Shown here piece after piece: positions 1 through 11,938 of a stretch of 64,000 bases of DNA. The stretch is taken from the NCBI RefSeq assembly GCF_017255185.1, contig NZ_JAFKCZ010000015.1, positions 1 to 64,000 of the forward strand, read 5' to 3'. The stretch is from Parahaliea mediterranea (GTDB taxonomy: Bacteria; Pseudomonadota; Gammaproteobacteria; Pseudomonadales; Halieaceae). The notes beneath the pieces are model-generated. The model was given only the letters and a program-made list of their open reading frames with translations. It was not told the origin of the DNA and did no database searches. The translations under genes and the position numbers were made by a program. Every line of letters begins with the position of its first letter. Within the stretch, counting starts at the first letter, position 1.

Positions 1-110
1 GGTCAGTTGTGGGCACAACTCAACCTCAAGAGATAGCATGAGCCTTTCTATTCGTAACAGGCAGAGCCTGCCACTCATGACCACGTCCGTAGGACGTGGT
101 TTCCCACGCT
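1..110. other. Gene-free left edge with short hairpins
   Basis: No coding frame is supported here. The stretch holds several perfect short palindromes: GTTGTG-gg-CACAAC near base 7, and ACCACGTCC-gta-GGACGTGGT at 80-100, which is followed by TTT. The second could be an intrinsic terminator of a gene lying left of the window, or the end of an IS200/IS605- or RAYT-type element, since hairpins of this style are common there. No transposase is visible, so the origin is undecided. Confidence 0.3.
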
Positions 111-600
111 TAAATGAATTCCGCCCTACAAGGGGCACACCGGTATCTGTAGGGTTGAATTCATTCGACCAGAAAGCGGCGGAATGAATTCCGCCCTACA
201 AGGGACGCACCGGTATCTGTAGGGTCGAATTCATTCGACCGGAAAGCGGCGGAATGAATTCCGCCCTACAAGGGGCGCACCGGTATCTGTAGGGTCGAAT
301 TCATTCGACCAGAAAGCGGCGGAATGAATTCCGCCCTACAAGGGGCGCACCGGTATCTGTAGGGTCGAATTCATTCGACCAAAAAGCGGCGGAATGAATT
401 CCGCCCTACAAGGGGCGCACCGGTATCTGTAGGGTCGAATTCATTCAACCAAAAAGCGGCGGAATGAATTCCGCCCTACAAGGGGCACACCGGTATCTGT
501 AGGGTCGAATTCATTCGACCAGAAAGCGGCGGAATGAATTCCGCCCTACAAGGGGCGCACCGGTATCTGCAGGGTCGAATTCATTCGACCAGAAAGCGGC
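111..600. repeat. Seven tandem copies of a 70-bp palindromic repeat
   Basis: Exactly seven 70-bp units, beginning at 111, 181, 251, 321, 391, 461 and 531, differ by only a few substitutions each. Every unit contains two internal palindromes, GCGGAAT-ga-ATTCCGC and GGTCGAAT-tc-ATTCGACC. The two halves are also near-complements of each other (CCCTACA against TGTAGGG), so one unit can fold as two small hairpins or one long one. Related units recur at 20479-20514 and 50285-50449. The design resembles REP/BIME elements. There are no unique spacers, so it is not a CRISPR array. Confidence 0.95.
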
Positions 601-718
601 GGGATGAACGCCCCGAAAAGAGGGGCGGGGCCTGCGCCCCACATGCCCCCTTGCCAGCCTCTGCCATCGTCCAGTAGCATGAATCGACCCTCCCAATAAT
701 AACGATGGGGAATCAGCT

Positions 719-2707
<1,989 letters not shown>

Positions 2708-2725
2708 CGGTCACAACTTCGCGGT

Positions 2726-2746
2726 GAAAGCCGGCCGCCGGCTTTC
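2726..2746. terminator. Hairpin after hppA
   Basis: Perfect 9-bp stem GAAAGCCGG / CCGGCTTTC with a 3-base loop, 19 bases past the hppA stop. No T-run follows, so it could be a weak terminator or an mRNA-stabilising hairpin. Confidence 0.4.
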
Positions 2747-2848
2747 CCGCGCCTCCCCGGCGGGCTACTATCGGGGCAAATATCAACAACAACACAGAAT
2801 AACCGGAACGGCGGGCAGCCACCGCGGCTCCGGGCCGGGGCTATTATC

Positions 2849-3472
2849 GTGGGCGTGATCGAAGGGAAGGACAACCTGTTCCAGTGTATGTCGCAATTGA
2901 TGGCGGCGGAGGTCGACCCGGTCAGCCGGCAGGACCACATCTGGCAGCGCTACGGCGAGACGGTGGCGGTGATGGTGCTGGATTCCTCGGGCTTTTCGCG
3001 CACCTCGAAAAGCCATGGCATCGTTCACTTCCTGTCGCGCTTGATGCAACTTCGGCACCTATCCCGGCCGGTGCTGGAGGCCCACGACTGCAAGCGGATT
3101 CATTTCGAGGCGGACAATGCCTTTGCGGTGTTTCGCTCGGCCACGGACGCGGTCGCGGCGGCGCTGGCGCTGCGGGAGACGGTGTTCGATTCGGGCCTGA
3201 TGCTGACCGACAACGAGCGCTTCCGGATCAGTATGGGGGTGGGCTACGGCCGGCTGTTGTACTCGGAGACGCTGGAGGGCTATTTCGGCGACGAGATGAA
3301 CTACGCCTCGAAACTGGGCGAGGATATCGCCTGCGGGGACGAAATCCTGCTCACCCGCGCCGCCTTTGACGCGGCGGAGCCGTCATTGGTGGGGGCTTTC
3401 GTTGCCGACAGTATCGAGACTTCCGGGGTACGTCTTGAGTTCTATCGGCATTGTTTTGGGTTAAAACAGTAG
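2849..3472 (+). CDS. Degenerate class III nucleotidyl cyclase-domain protein
   Basis: A 207-residue soluble protein made mostly of one class III adenylate/guanylate cyclase homology domain. The two metal-binding aspartates appear to be kept: D45 in [10 protein letters not shown] and D89 in [10 protein letters not shown]. The base-selecting Lys of the usual KTxGD motif is His85. In the transition-state segment the Asn is kept (N151 in GDEMNYASK) but the usual Arg is Lys155. It may therefore be a divergent cyclase or a non-catalytic nucleotide sensor. There is no membrane segment or extra sensor domain. The start is uncertain: GTG at 2849 gives the full frame, and an ATG at 2888 is possible. 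No operon partner is seen. Confidence 0.65.
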   Translation: MGVIEGKDNLFQCMSQLMAAEVDPVSRQDHIWQRYGETVAVMVLDSSGFSRTSKSHGIVHFLSRLMQLRHLSRPVLEAHDCKRIHFEADNAFAVFRSATDAVAAALALRETVFDSGLMLTDNERFRISMGVGYGRLLYSETLEGYFGDEMNYASKLGEDIACGDEILLTRAAFDAAEPSLVGAFVADSIETSGVRLEFYRHCFGLKQ

Positions 3473-3549
3473 TCCCCGGGTCACGGTAGTCCCCGGATCA
3501 GCGTGGCAGCAGCGCCCGAACGAGAAGAGTCACTCCATCAATCGCACAA

Positions 3550-3866
3550 GGTGGCGGCGCGAGAAGCGGTGGGCCCTTGCCAGACACGCCGTAAACCCAT
3601 CCATGGGGTCTCGGCAGTCCGAACGCGGCCCGACCCATCCAGGGCGCTGACGGTCTGGCAAGGGCCCACCGCTCCCCACGCCTTCGGCTTGAACCCTGGC
3701 ACTTCGATTCAGCTGAACTTTGGAGTGTGCTAGATGCCGTCGACTGAAGGCGTCCGGGCGGGGAGGGCCGCGTAGCGACCGTCAGCGGCCATGGATGGCC
3801 GCTGCCGAGCGCGACATGGATGTCATGCTTGTAGCGTGTCGCGTAGCGGCCCTCCCCGTTCGGATG
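3550..3866 (+). repeat. Dispersed composite repeat, copy 1
   Basis: About 317 bp with no gene. It contains a 21-bp perfect inverted repeat (3565-3585 against 3653-3673; arms begin AGCGGTGGGCCC), then a ~75-bp spacer, then a second part (about 3750-3863) bounded by GGGAGGGCCGC in opposite orientations. In the middle of the second part lies the palindrome GCGGCCAT-gg-ATGGCCGC. An inverted second copy lies at 21533-21891. The remaining bases of the 3473-3941 gap hold a 15-bp direct duplication (GTAGTCCCCGG twice, near 3470-3500) and the 9-bp tandem array. Confidence 0.85.
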
Positions 3867-3885
3867 CCGCCACGCCACCCAAGTA

Positions 3886-3939
3886 GACCAAGCCGACCAA
3901 GCCGACCAAGCCGACCAAGCCGACCAAGCCGACCAAGCC
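3886..3939. repeat. Six perfect tandem copies of a 9-bp unit
   Basis: GACCAAGCC is repeated six times without error, ending three bases past the stop codon of the MAPEG gene that reads in from the right. Such perfect short arrays are prone to slippage. No function is suggested. Confidence 0.95.
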
Positions 3940-3941
3940 GC

Positions 3942-4373
3942 CTACAATAAGCCAGCAAAAACAGCCCGCAACACCATCACCCACAAGGCAACCGCCGACA
4001 CCGCATACATCAAAAAGCGGTGCATCACCCGGTTATACGTACAGTGCACCAAACTGTGTAGATAGCGGAAAACCACAAACACCCAGGCGCAAATCACATA
4101 GAAACCGTCCACCTGCGTAAACACCGTCAGGTACAGGCACAGCGCGTAGAACAGCACCGGCAGCTCCACCAGATTGCGCAGGTTGTAGGCCGGCGCCTGT
4201 ACTTCCGGGGGCAGCAACGACTCCACATCGGCGGGCCGCTTCACCTGCTCCACGTCGATCGACTGACTCGTCATATAGCCGATGCGGCGGATAAACATCC
4301 ACAGCCACACCAGGAAAGTCAGCAACATCATCGCCAATAGCGGCGGCGCCAGGCCCTGCAGTGAAAAACTCAT
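3942..4373 (-). CDS. MAPEG-family small membrane protein
   Basis: 143 residues with four hydrophobic segments, matching the membrane-associated eicosanoid/glutathione metabolism (MAPEG) fold. The central signature is visible as RNLVELPVLFYALCLYL, followed by RYLHSLVHCTYN and HRF before the last helix. Bacterial MAPEG proteins are small integral proteins, some with glutathione transferase activity. The substrate here is unknown. The ATG at 4373 is the only reasonable start. It is transcribed leftward, divergently from yffB-dapD-dapE, and its stop is almost in contact with the 9-bp tandem array. Confidence 0.85.
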   Translation of the reverse strand: MSFSLQGLAPPLLAMMLLTFLVWLWMFIRRIGYMTSQSIDVEQVKRPADVESLLPPEVQAPAYNLRNLVELPVLFYALCLYLTVFTQVDGFYVICAWVFVVFRYLHSLVHCTYNRVMHRFLMYAVSAVALWVMVLRAVFAGLL

Positions 4374-4540
4374 CGGAAATCCTCTTATGGCTTGTTATCG
4401 GATAGCGCCACCCGCCAGTGGGCAGAGGCACCCCCGCATTGTACCCACACCCGGCCGCCCGGGAAGCCCCTCGCTATAACTCCCCCCGGCGATTTGCTAT
4501 CCTACGCGCCCTTCCGCCACAGCACCCGAGGAGCGCCACC

Positions 4541-4897
4541 GTGATCACCCTTTACGGCATCAAAAACTGCGACACCGTGAAGAAAGCCAGGCGCTGGCTC
4601 GACGAGCACGGGGTCGACTACCAGTTCCACGATTTCCGCGACGACGGCCTCGAGGCCGGGCAGGTTCAGGCCTGGATCGAGGAGCTGGGCTGGGAGCAAC
4701 TGCTCAACAAACGCAGCACCAGCTGGAAAGCCCTCGACGCCGCCGCGCGGGAGGCGATGGACGACGCGCATGCACTGGACGCGGTGCTCGCGCAACCCAC
4801 ATTGATCAAGCGCCCGCTGCTGGACACCGGCCACGAGCGCTTCACCGGATTCTCCGCGGCCAACTACGAGCGCATCCTCGGCCGCCACACCCTCTAG
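4541..4897 (+). CDS. yffB: ArsC/Spx-family thiol protein YffB
   Basis: A 118-residue thioredoxin-fold protein of the ArsC/Spx/MgsR family. The single N-terminal Cys10 sits in YGIKNCDTVKKA, the position of the ArsC catalytic cysteine, and the C-terminal half carries the family segment LIKRPLLDTG. The GTG at 4541 is chosen because CGAGGAG lies about 10 bases upstream and homology begins there; an in-frame ATG at 4418 would add an unlikely extension. Its place just before dapD and dapE is a known gammaproteobacterial arrangement. The function is not well defined. It is distinct from the true ArsC encoded at 47.5 kb. Confidence 0.9.
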   Translation: MITLYGIKNCDTVKKARRWLDEHGVDYQFHDFRDDGLEAGQVQAWIEELGWEQLLNKRSTSWKALDAAAREAMDDAHALDAVLAQPTLIKRPLLDTGHERFTGFSAANYERILGRHTL

Positions 4898-4932
4898 CCC
4901 CACGCACAGATTCAGCACAGGACACAGACCAG

Positions 4933-5952
4933 ATGACAGACACCGCTTTCGCATACGGACTCGGCATCGGCACCCACAACAGCAAAGGGGAGTGGCTCGA
5001 AATCTACTTCCCGCGGCCGCAGTTGCGGCCTTCCCCGGCCCTGCTGGAAGCCCTCAGCGGGCTGGACAACAACACCCCCCTGGACCGCGCGGCCCTGGAG
5101 CAACTCAAGGCCGGGCTCGAAGAAGCCGGTGAGAGCGCCGAGGCGGAGCTGGCCGCGTCCCTGCTGGACAGCCAGGCCCCGGTTGTCGCCGTACTGCTGG
5201 CGGAAGACACGGCGCCCACCACCGTGCCCGAGGGCTATCTCAAGCTGCACCTGCTGTCCCACCGCCTGGTGGAACCCCATGGCACGGTGCTGGACGGCCT
5301 GTTCGGAGTGTTGCCCAACGTGGCCTGGACCAGCGAGGGCGCCATCGCCATCGATGAGCTGCCGGCGCGGCAACTGGCGGCGCGGCTGCGGGGCGAGACC
5401 CTGGAGGTCAGCTGTGTCGATAAATTCCCGAAAATGACCAACTACGTGGTGCCGGCGGGTGTGCGTATCGCCCACACCGCGCGGGTGCGCCTGGGCGCCT
5501 ACCTGGGCGAGGGCACCACGGTGATGCACGAGGGCTTCGTCAACTTCAATGCCGGCACCGATGGCCCGGGCATGATCGAGGGCCGCATTTCCGCCGGGGT
5601 AAGGGTCGGTTCCGGCTCGGACCTGGGCGGCGGCTGCTCCACCATGGGCACCCTGTCCGGTGGCGGCAATGTCATTATTTCGGTGGGCAAGGAGTGCCTG
5701 ATCGGCGCCAATGCCGGCATCGGCATCCCGCTGGGCGACCGCTGCACCGTGGAAGCCGGCCTGTACGTGACCGGCGGCACCCGGGTGATCATGCGCGACA
5801 ACGACGGCAAGGCGGTGGAAACCGTGAAGGCGCGGGAGCTGTCGGGCAAGTCCGACCTGCTGCTGCGCCGCAACTCGGAGACCGGCGCGGTGGAGTGCCT
5901 GACCAACAAATCCGCCATCGAACTGAACGCCGAACTGCACGCCCACAACTGA
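4933..5952 (+). CDS. dapD: Tetrahydrodipicolinate N-succinyltransferase
   Basis: Transfers succinyl from succinyl-CoA to tetrahydrodipicolinate in the succinylase branch of diaminopimelate/lysine synthesis. The 339 residues match the long DapD form, as in Pseudomonas. The C-terminal half is a left-handed beta-helix of hexapeptide repeats, readable from VRIAHTARVRLGAYLGEG onward, with the conserved stretch MHEGFVNFNAGTDG. A 35-base gap separates it from yffB and a 12-base gap from dapE, so the three are probably one operon in the cytoplasmic lysine/peptidoglycan pathway. Confidence 0.97.
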   Translation: MTDTAFAYGLGIGTHNSKGEWLEIYFPRPQLRPSPALLEALSGLDNNTPLDRAALEQLKAGLEEAGESAEAELAASLLDSQAPVVAVLLAEDTAPTTVPEGYLKLHLLSHRLVEPHGTVLDGLFGVLPNVAWTSEGAIAIDELPARQLAARLRGETLEVSCVDKFPKMTNYVVPAGVRIAHTARVRLGAYLGEGTTVMHEGFVNFNAGTDGPGMIEGRISAGVRVGSGSDLGGGCSTMGTLSGGGNVIISVGKECLIGANAGIGIPLGDRCTVEAGLYVTGGTRVIMRDNDGKAVETVKARELSGKSDLLLRRNSETGAVECLTNKSAIELNAELHAHN

Positions 5953-5958
5953 GGATAA

Positions 5959-7833
<1,875 letters not shown>

Positions 7834-7981
7834 TGATTGTTTCCTATGCTGCGATAACGGCCGGGTACGCCCGCTAGCTTACACGGCCGCCGCGCTGTCG
7901 TACCATGTTTCTGAACCGGGTCCATCCACAGTCGTTGAAACGCCCTCGACGGCGGCACTTGTTCAAATCGGGAGTCATGCC

Positions 7982-8764
7982 ATGAGTCATAACAAAACCG
8001 CCCTGATCACCGGCGCCTCCGCTGGCCTGGGCAGCGAATTCGCCCGGCAACTGGCCGCCCAAGGCTACAACCTGGTCCTGGTGGCCCGGCGCCGGGAGCG
8101 CTTGCAGGCCCTGGCGGATGAACTGGCCGATGGCCGGAGTATCGAGATTATCACCGCCGATCTCAGCCGCGCGGAGGCGCCCGCGGAGATCGCCGCCGCC
8201 CTGGCGGCGAAGGGCATCCACATCGACTACCTGGTCAACAACGCCGGCATCGCCGGCGGCCACCTGCTCGAGGACCGGGACTGGCAACAGCACCGCGACT
8301 TCTGCCAGTTGATGATGCTGGCGGTACTCGAACTGTGCCATCTGCTGATTCCCGCCATGCGCGAGCGCGGCTTCGGCCGGGTGATCAACGTCGCCTCGGT
8401 GGCCGGGCGCGTGCCGCGGGCGGACGGCGGCCTCTACGGCCCCAGCAAGGCCTATCTGGTGGCGCTGTCGGAAAACCTGTCGCTGGAACTCAAGGGCAGC
8501 GGGGTCGAGGTCTGCGCCCTCTGCCCCGGCTTCACCCACACGGAATTTCACGCGGTGGCGGGGCTGGACGACATGAAACGCAGCCTGCCGGGCTGGATGT
8601 GGTACGACGCCGGGGTGGTGGTCCGCGAGGGCCTGCGGGCGGTGGAGAAGGGCAAGCCCGTGTATCTCAGCGGCCGCCTGTACCGCTGGCTGGACCCATT
8701 GATGCAGTCGCTGCTTACCCGCCGCCTGTTTCGCGCCCCGGGTCGCCCGGCGCGCAATCAGTAA
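7982..8764 (+). CDS. Short-chain dehydrogenase/reductase (classical SDR)
   Basis: 260 residues beginning MSHNKTALITGASAG. The cofactor loop TGASAGLG, the basic ARRRER segment (NADP preference), NNAG, and YGPSKAY (the YxxxK active site) are intact. The family includes acyl and steroid/ketone reductases, but the substrate cannot be assigned. The ATG at 7982 fits the family start; a longer open frame exists upstream but runs through the divergent promoter region. The 3' end overlaps rsmJ on the opposite strand by 50 bases. Confidence 0.88.
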   Translation: MSHNKTALITGASAGLGSEFARQLAAQGYNLVLVARRRERLQALADELADGRSIEIITADLSRAEAPAEIAAALAAKGIHIDYLVNNAGIAGGHLLEDRDWQQHRDFCQLMMLAVLELCHLLIPAMRERGFGRVINVASVAGRVPRADGGLYGPSKAYLVALSENLSLELKGSGVEVCALCPGFTHTEFHAVAGLDDMKRSLPGWMWYDAGVVVREGLRAVEKGKPVYLSGRLYRWLDPLMQSLLTRRLFRAPGRPARNQ

Positions 8765-9548
8765 AGGCGGACAACACGTAGACATCGAAGCGCACGGCCT
8801 TGCCGCGCAGCTGGTGGGAGGGCTTGCGCCCCGCCAGGCAGGGCGCCTTCAATGGCCGTTTCACCACCACCCGGGCCACTGCCTGCCCCAGGGCCCACAG
8901 TAACAGCCGGTCGCTGTCGGCCTCGTCGCCGTCCGTCTCCAGCAGGCGCTGGAACAGCGCCATGTCTTTTTTCACCGCCGCGCTCTTGCCGCGGGGCGGG
9001 AACATGGGATCGAGATAAATGGTGTCGATCGCGGCCAGCTCCGCCGGCGCCAGGTCCCGCGCGTCCCCCTGCTGCAAACTCATGCGCGCGCTGGTCGCCA
9101 CCAGCCAGGGGTCCGCGTCCCGCCGGGCCCGCGCCAGGCCGTATTCCAGCAGCGCCGCCATCACCGCCACGCGTTCGCACAGCAGCACCGTGCAACCCAG
9201 GTCCGCCAGCACGAAACTGTCCCGCCCGAGCCCGGCGGTGGCGTCGAGCACGCCCAGCCGCGGTTTGCGCCCCACCCCCACCGCCCGGCCCAGGAGTTCG
9301 TTCTGCCCGCCCTTGCGCCGGTGGCGCATGGCCGCGGAACCAAAATCGACGCTCACCGGTCCCGGCGCGCGGGGCCCGGTCTGGTGCAGTGACAGCGCGT
9401 CGCCGTCCAGCAGCAACAAGGCGTCCAGCCCCGCGGGCACCTCCGCCGACGGTCCGGGCAGCAACTCAAGCCCCAGGCGTTTGGCCAGGGCCGCGGCGGC
9501 ATGCGAATCCGTGGTCGCGGAGGCAAGCAGGGCGAGTGTTGCGGGCAT
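8715..9548 (-). CDS. rsmJ: 16S rRNA (guanine1516-N2) methyltransferase
   Basis: A SAM-dependent methyltransferase that modifies G1516 of 16S rRNA. The 277 residues carry the RsmJ/YhiQ-specific block SAAMRHRRKGGQNELLGRA followed by the SAM-binding loop LDATAGLGRDSFVLA, and later YLDPMFPPR, the catalytic-site segment of N-methyltransferases. The ATG at 9548 lies six bases after the end of the HD-domain gene, so it may be the last gene of a cyclase-like/HD/rsmJ transcript. Confidence 0.95.
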   Translation of the reverse strand: MPATLALLASATTDSHAAAALAKRLGLELLPGPSAEVPAGLDALLLLDGDALSLHQTGPRAPGPVSVDFGSAAMRHRRKGGQNELLGRAVGVGRKPRLGVLDATAGLGRDSFVLADLGCTVLLCERVAVMAALLEYGLARARRDADPWLVATSARMSLQQGDARDLAPAELAAIDTIYLDPMFPPRGKSAAVKKDMALFQRLLETDGDEADSDRLLLWALGQAVARVVVKRPLKAPCLAGRKPSHQLRGKAVRFDVYVLSAFTDCAPGDPGRETGGG

Positions 9549-9554
9549 TGCGGA

Positions 9555-10466
9555 TCAGGCTCGTGCGCGGGGGCGCGGGTTCAGGGTCGCTTCAAGACGG
9601 GTATAGTTGGCGTGTATCGCGTCCATGTAAAGATTGCTGCCCCCGAAATGCTCGGCGGCATAATGATAGGCGCCGCGGAAACCCTCTTCGAGCCGCTCGC
9701 GAATCACCCAGCGGATAAAGGCCGGCGTCGAGTCCACCAGATCCTGGGCCGAATGGTAAGTGGCCCCGGAGTAGCCCTCCGCCGCCGGGGCGCCGGCAAT
9801 CCCACCCTCCACGAACTCGTCGTAGAGATAGTTCCGGCATTTTTCAACGTAGTGGGCGTCGGCCAGTTGCGCGATCAGATCGGCGGTCCCCAGCAGATCG
9901 CCCAGCAGGCGCTCGGCGCCACCGTGCACTTGCAGGTGGTCCGGATGGCGACTGCAATTGGTGAACTGCACCAGCCGCGCGCAGGGAGCGGCGAGCTCGG
10001 CCAGTCCCACCGTCGGCAGGTATTCCCGCAACCAGCGCGCGCTGCGGTCGACATGCACCCGCGTGTAGGCCGCGCCGTTGCTGTGCCGCGTGTCGCGGCG
10101 GCGGCGGATATAGCCGGTATCGTGAAACAGGGCGGCGCAAATACCGGTCAGCGCGTTATCCGGGCCGAGCCGAGCGCCGGCGCCGACGGTTTTGTCGTGA
10201 CCGTCGATCAGGCGCGCCATGGCGAGCGCCACATCCAGGACATGCTGGATATTGTGGTATTTCACCTCACAGCCGTGGTAGCCGGGGTAGTCCCCCGCGT
10301 ACAAGCGATCGAGATCGGCCACCAGGCGATCCACGGGGGCAAAGGACGCACCGGGATACCGCCGCTCCAGCAGATCGCGAATCGCCGACGCCACCGCGGC
10401 GGCGTCGGTGACATCGACCCGGTTGCTGACATCCATGTGCGCCGCACGCGGCAGGTCCACGGGCAT
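9555..10466 (-). CDS. HD-domain protein resembling class I cyclic nucleotide phosphodiesterases
   Basis: A 303-residue soluble metal-dependent phosphohydrolase. The segment YHNIQHVLDV (70-79) closely follows the YHNxxHAxDV signature of class I cyclic nucleotide phosphodiesterases. The other metal ligands are H115-D116 in ALFHDTGY and D196 in GTADLIAQ, giving the full H...HD...D set. Its ATG directly abuts the stop codon of the cyclase-like gene upstream (TAG then ATG, no gap), so the two are almost certainly translated together. This suggests a role in cyclic nucleotide turnover. Other HD activities, such as dNTP or oligonucleotide hydrolysis, remain possible. Confidence 0.8.
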   Translation of the reverse strand: MPVDLPRAAHMDVSNRVDVTDAAAVASAIRDLLERRYPGASFAPVDRLVADLDRLYAGDYPGYHGCEVKYHNIQHVLDVALAMARLIDGHDKTVGAGARLGPDNALTGICAALFHDTGYIRRRRDTRHSNGAAYTRVHVDRSARWLREYLPTVGLAELAAPCARLVQFTNCSRHPDHLQVHGGAERLLGDLLGTADLIAQLADAHYVEKCRNYLYDEFVEGGIAGAPAAEGYSGATYHSAQDLVDSTPAFIRWVIRERLEEGFRGAYHYAAEHFGGSNLYMDAIHANYTRLEATLNPRPRARA

Positions 10467-11816
10467 CTAGTCCTCGGACACCGACCCGGAGGGGCGCTTC
10501 TTGAGCAGGGCCGCGAGATCGTCGATCACGTCCTCCTCGGTGGTGCCGCGGCGCTTCTCCACGGTGGGCGACTCATCCTCCTGGCGACGGTCGCCGCCAC
10601 CGGGCAGTAGATCCCCGGCCAGGCCCAGCTCCAGGGTTTGGCCCTCCAGCTCGATACTCAGCTGCAGGTTGTAGGCGTGGCGCGACAGGCCGTGTTTGTC
10701 GGTGACCTTGAAGCGCCGGGCGGCGCGGCGCTCCCCGGAGTCACCCTCCCCGGTCAGGCGACAGCTCAGGCGGGCAATGGACTTACCGGATAGTTGCAGG
10801 CCCTGCAGTACGCCCAGTTCCGAATTGCAGTGCTTGACGAAGGCCGGCGCGGGCAGCTCCTCGTCGACCAGTCGCCGTTCGCGGTGGCTGCGCACAACGC
10901 TGGTGAAATCACCGACCATGATCTGGTGGGGCTGCGCCAGATCCACGATACGGGCGAGGTCGATGGTGACCTCGCCGACAATGTAGCTGAACACCGTCGG
11001 ATTAACCCCCTCCGCCTGGTACAGCTCGTAGTGGCTGCCGGCGTGAAAGGCGGTGCGGATCACCGGCACCGTGTTGCCCCGGGACGCGGCGCGCGCCACG
11101 GCGTTGTCGGCCACCACCAGCAGCATGAACAGGAACAGATTCTGGTTGGCGTAGGCCCCCATATCCCGGTTCCACACATAATAGCCGTCGCCGGTGGTGG
11201 TGCGGGCGAAATTGATTTCGATGCCCTGGGCCTGGAGCTTGTTGTAGGCGGAATTCATCGAGTACGACAGGCTGTTGAGCTGGCTGGCCTGCTCGAAGGG
11301 CGTGAACAGCGAAAATTCGGCGATATCGAACAGCAGCACGCCCCGGCATTCGACGTAGCCGAGCCCGTAGCGCTTGATCACCTGCTCGACCGCCAGCTGG
11401 ACCTGGGAATCCTCCGACAGGGCCGTGGCCAGCTTGACGAAGCTCGGTGCCACGTCCAGGCGCGCGGCGATCGCGAACAGCTCTTCCCGCGTCTTGCGCC
11501 GCGTGCCGGATATCAGCTCGCGCACGAACTGCTCGTTGTCGCTGCCATCCCGCCCCGGATGGGCGCAGTAATTGCCGAGGAAATAGTGCGGCACCCAGAT
11601 AACCAGCAGGCCGCGCTCATCCGCGCTCCAGCACAATACGATATTCTGGCCCAGTCGCCACTGCTTGCGCAGCGTGGCCTCCAGCGACTTCAGGTTGCCG
11701 CGCTGGACCAGACTGATGGCGGGGGATTCCTCCTTGCGGGGCATCCCTGTCTCCCTTGCATGGCCGGGTTGCTCTTCCATGGGACGCTCGTAATTCATCG
11801 CCTGACACGCTAGCAT
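10467..11816 (-). CDS. Large protein with an atypical class III cyclase-like domain
   Basis: 449 residues. A ~150-residue N-terminal region of unknown type precedes a cyclase homology domain at about 155-305. The metal aspartates seem present (D164 in LLFDIAEFS; D210 in TTTGDGYYVW). The base-specifying Lys is Thr206, and the usual NxxxR becomes D286 and R289 in VTIDLARIV, one residue shorter. The ~140-residue C-terminal region is charged and ends in a low-complexity tail. No membrane helix or signal peptide is seen. It is the first gene of a tightly coupled pair with the HD phosphodiesterase-like gene. Start: the first ATG at 11816 has AGGG about seven bases upstream; an ATG at 11798 is an alternative. 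Confidence 0.65.
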   Translation of the reverse strand: MLACQAMNYERPMEEQPGHARETGMPRKEESPAISLVQRGNLKSLEATLRKQWRLGQNIVLCWSADERGLLVIWVPHYFLGNYCAHPGRDGSDNEQFVRELISGTRRKTREELFAIAARLDVAPSFVKLATALSEDSQVQLAVEQVIKRYGLGYVECRGVLLFDIAEFSLFTPFEQASQLNSLSYSMNSAYNKLQAQGIEINFARTTTGDGYYVWNRDMGAYANQNLFLFMLLVVADNAVARAASRGNTVPVIRTAFHAGSHYELYQAEGVNPTVFSYIVGEVTIDLARIVDLAQPHQIMVGDFTSVVRSHRERRLVDEELPAPAFVKHCNSELGVLQGLQLSGKSIARLSCRLTGEGDSGERRAARRFKVTDKHGLSRHAYNLQLSIELEGQTLELGLAGDLLPGGGDRRQEDESPTVEKRRGTTEEDVIDDLAALLKKRPSGSVSED

Positions 11817-11938
11817 TATATTACCCTGCTTCCACCAGAGTCACTGAGGCGTCCCGGCCACGAGCCAGGCCGCGGCAGTGGCGGCGCGGCGGCAATGGTC
11901 CTGCAACCCCCTTGAACCTTTTGAATAAGAGTACCCGC

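Noticed and set aside
3498-3878. 126-codon minus-strand frame in the 3.5-3.9 kb gap
   Set aside because: It coincides with the dispersed repeat and the frame is not preserved in the second copy.
4541-4897. Calling yffB an arsenate reductase
   Set aside because: It lacks the HNPRCSKSR context of true ArsC and sits with dapD/dapE; the gene at 47.5 kb fits ArsC better.
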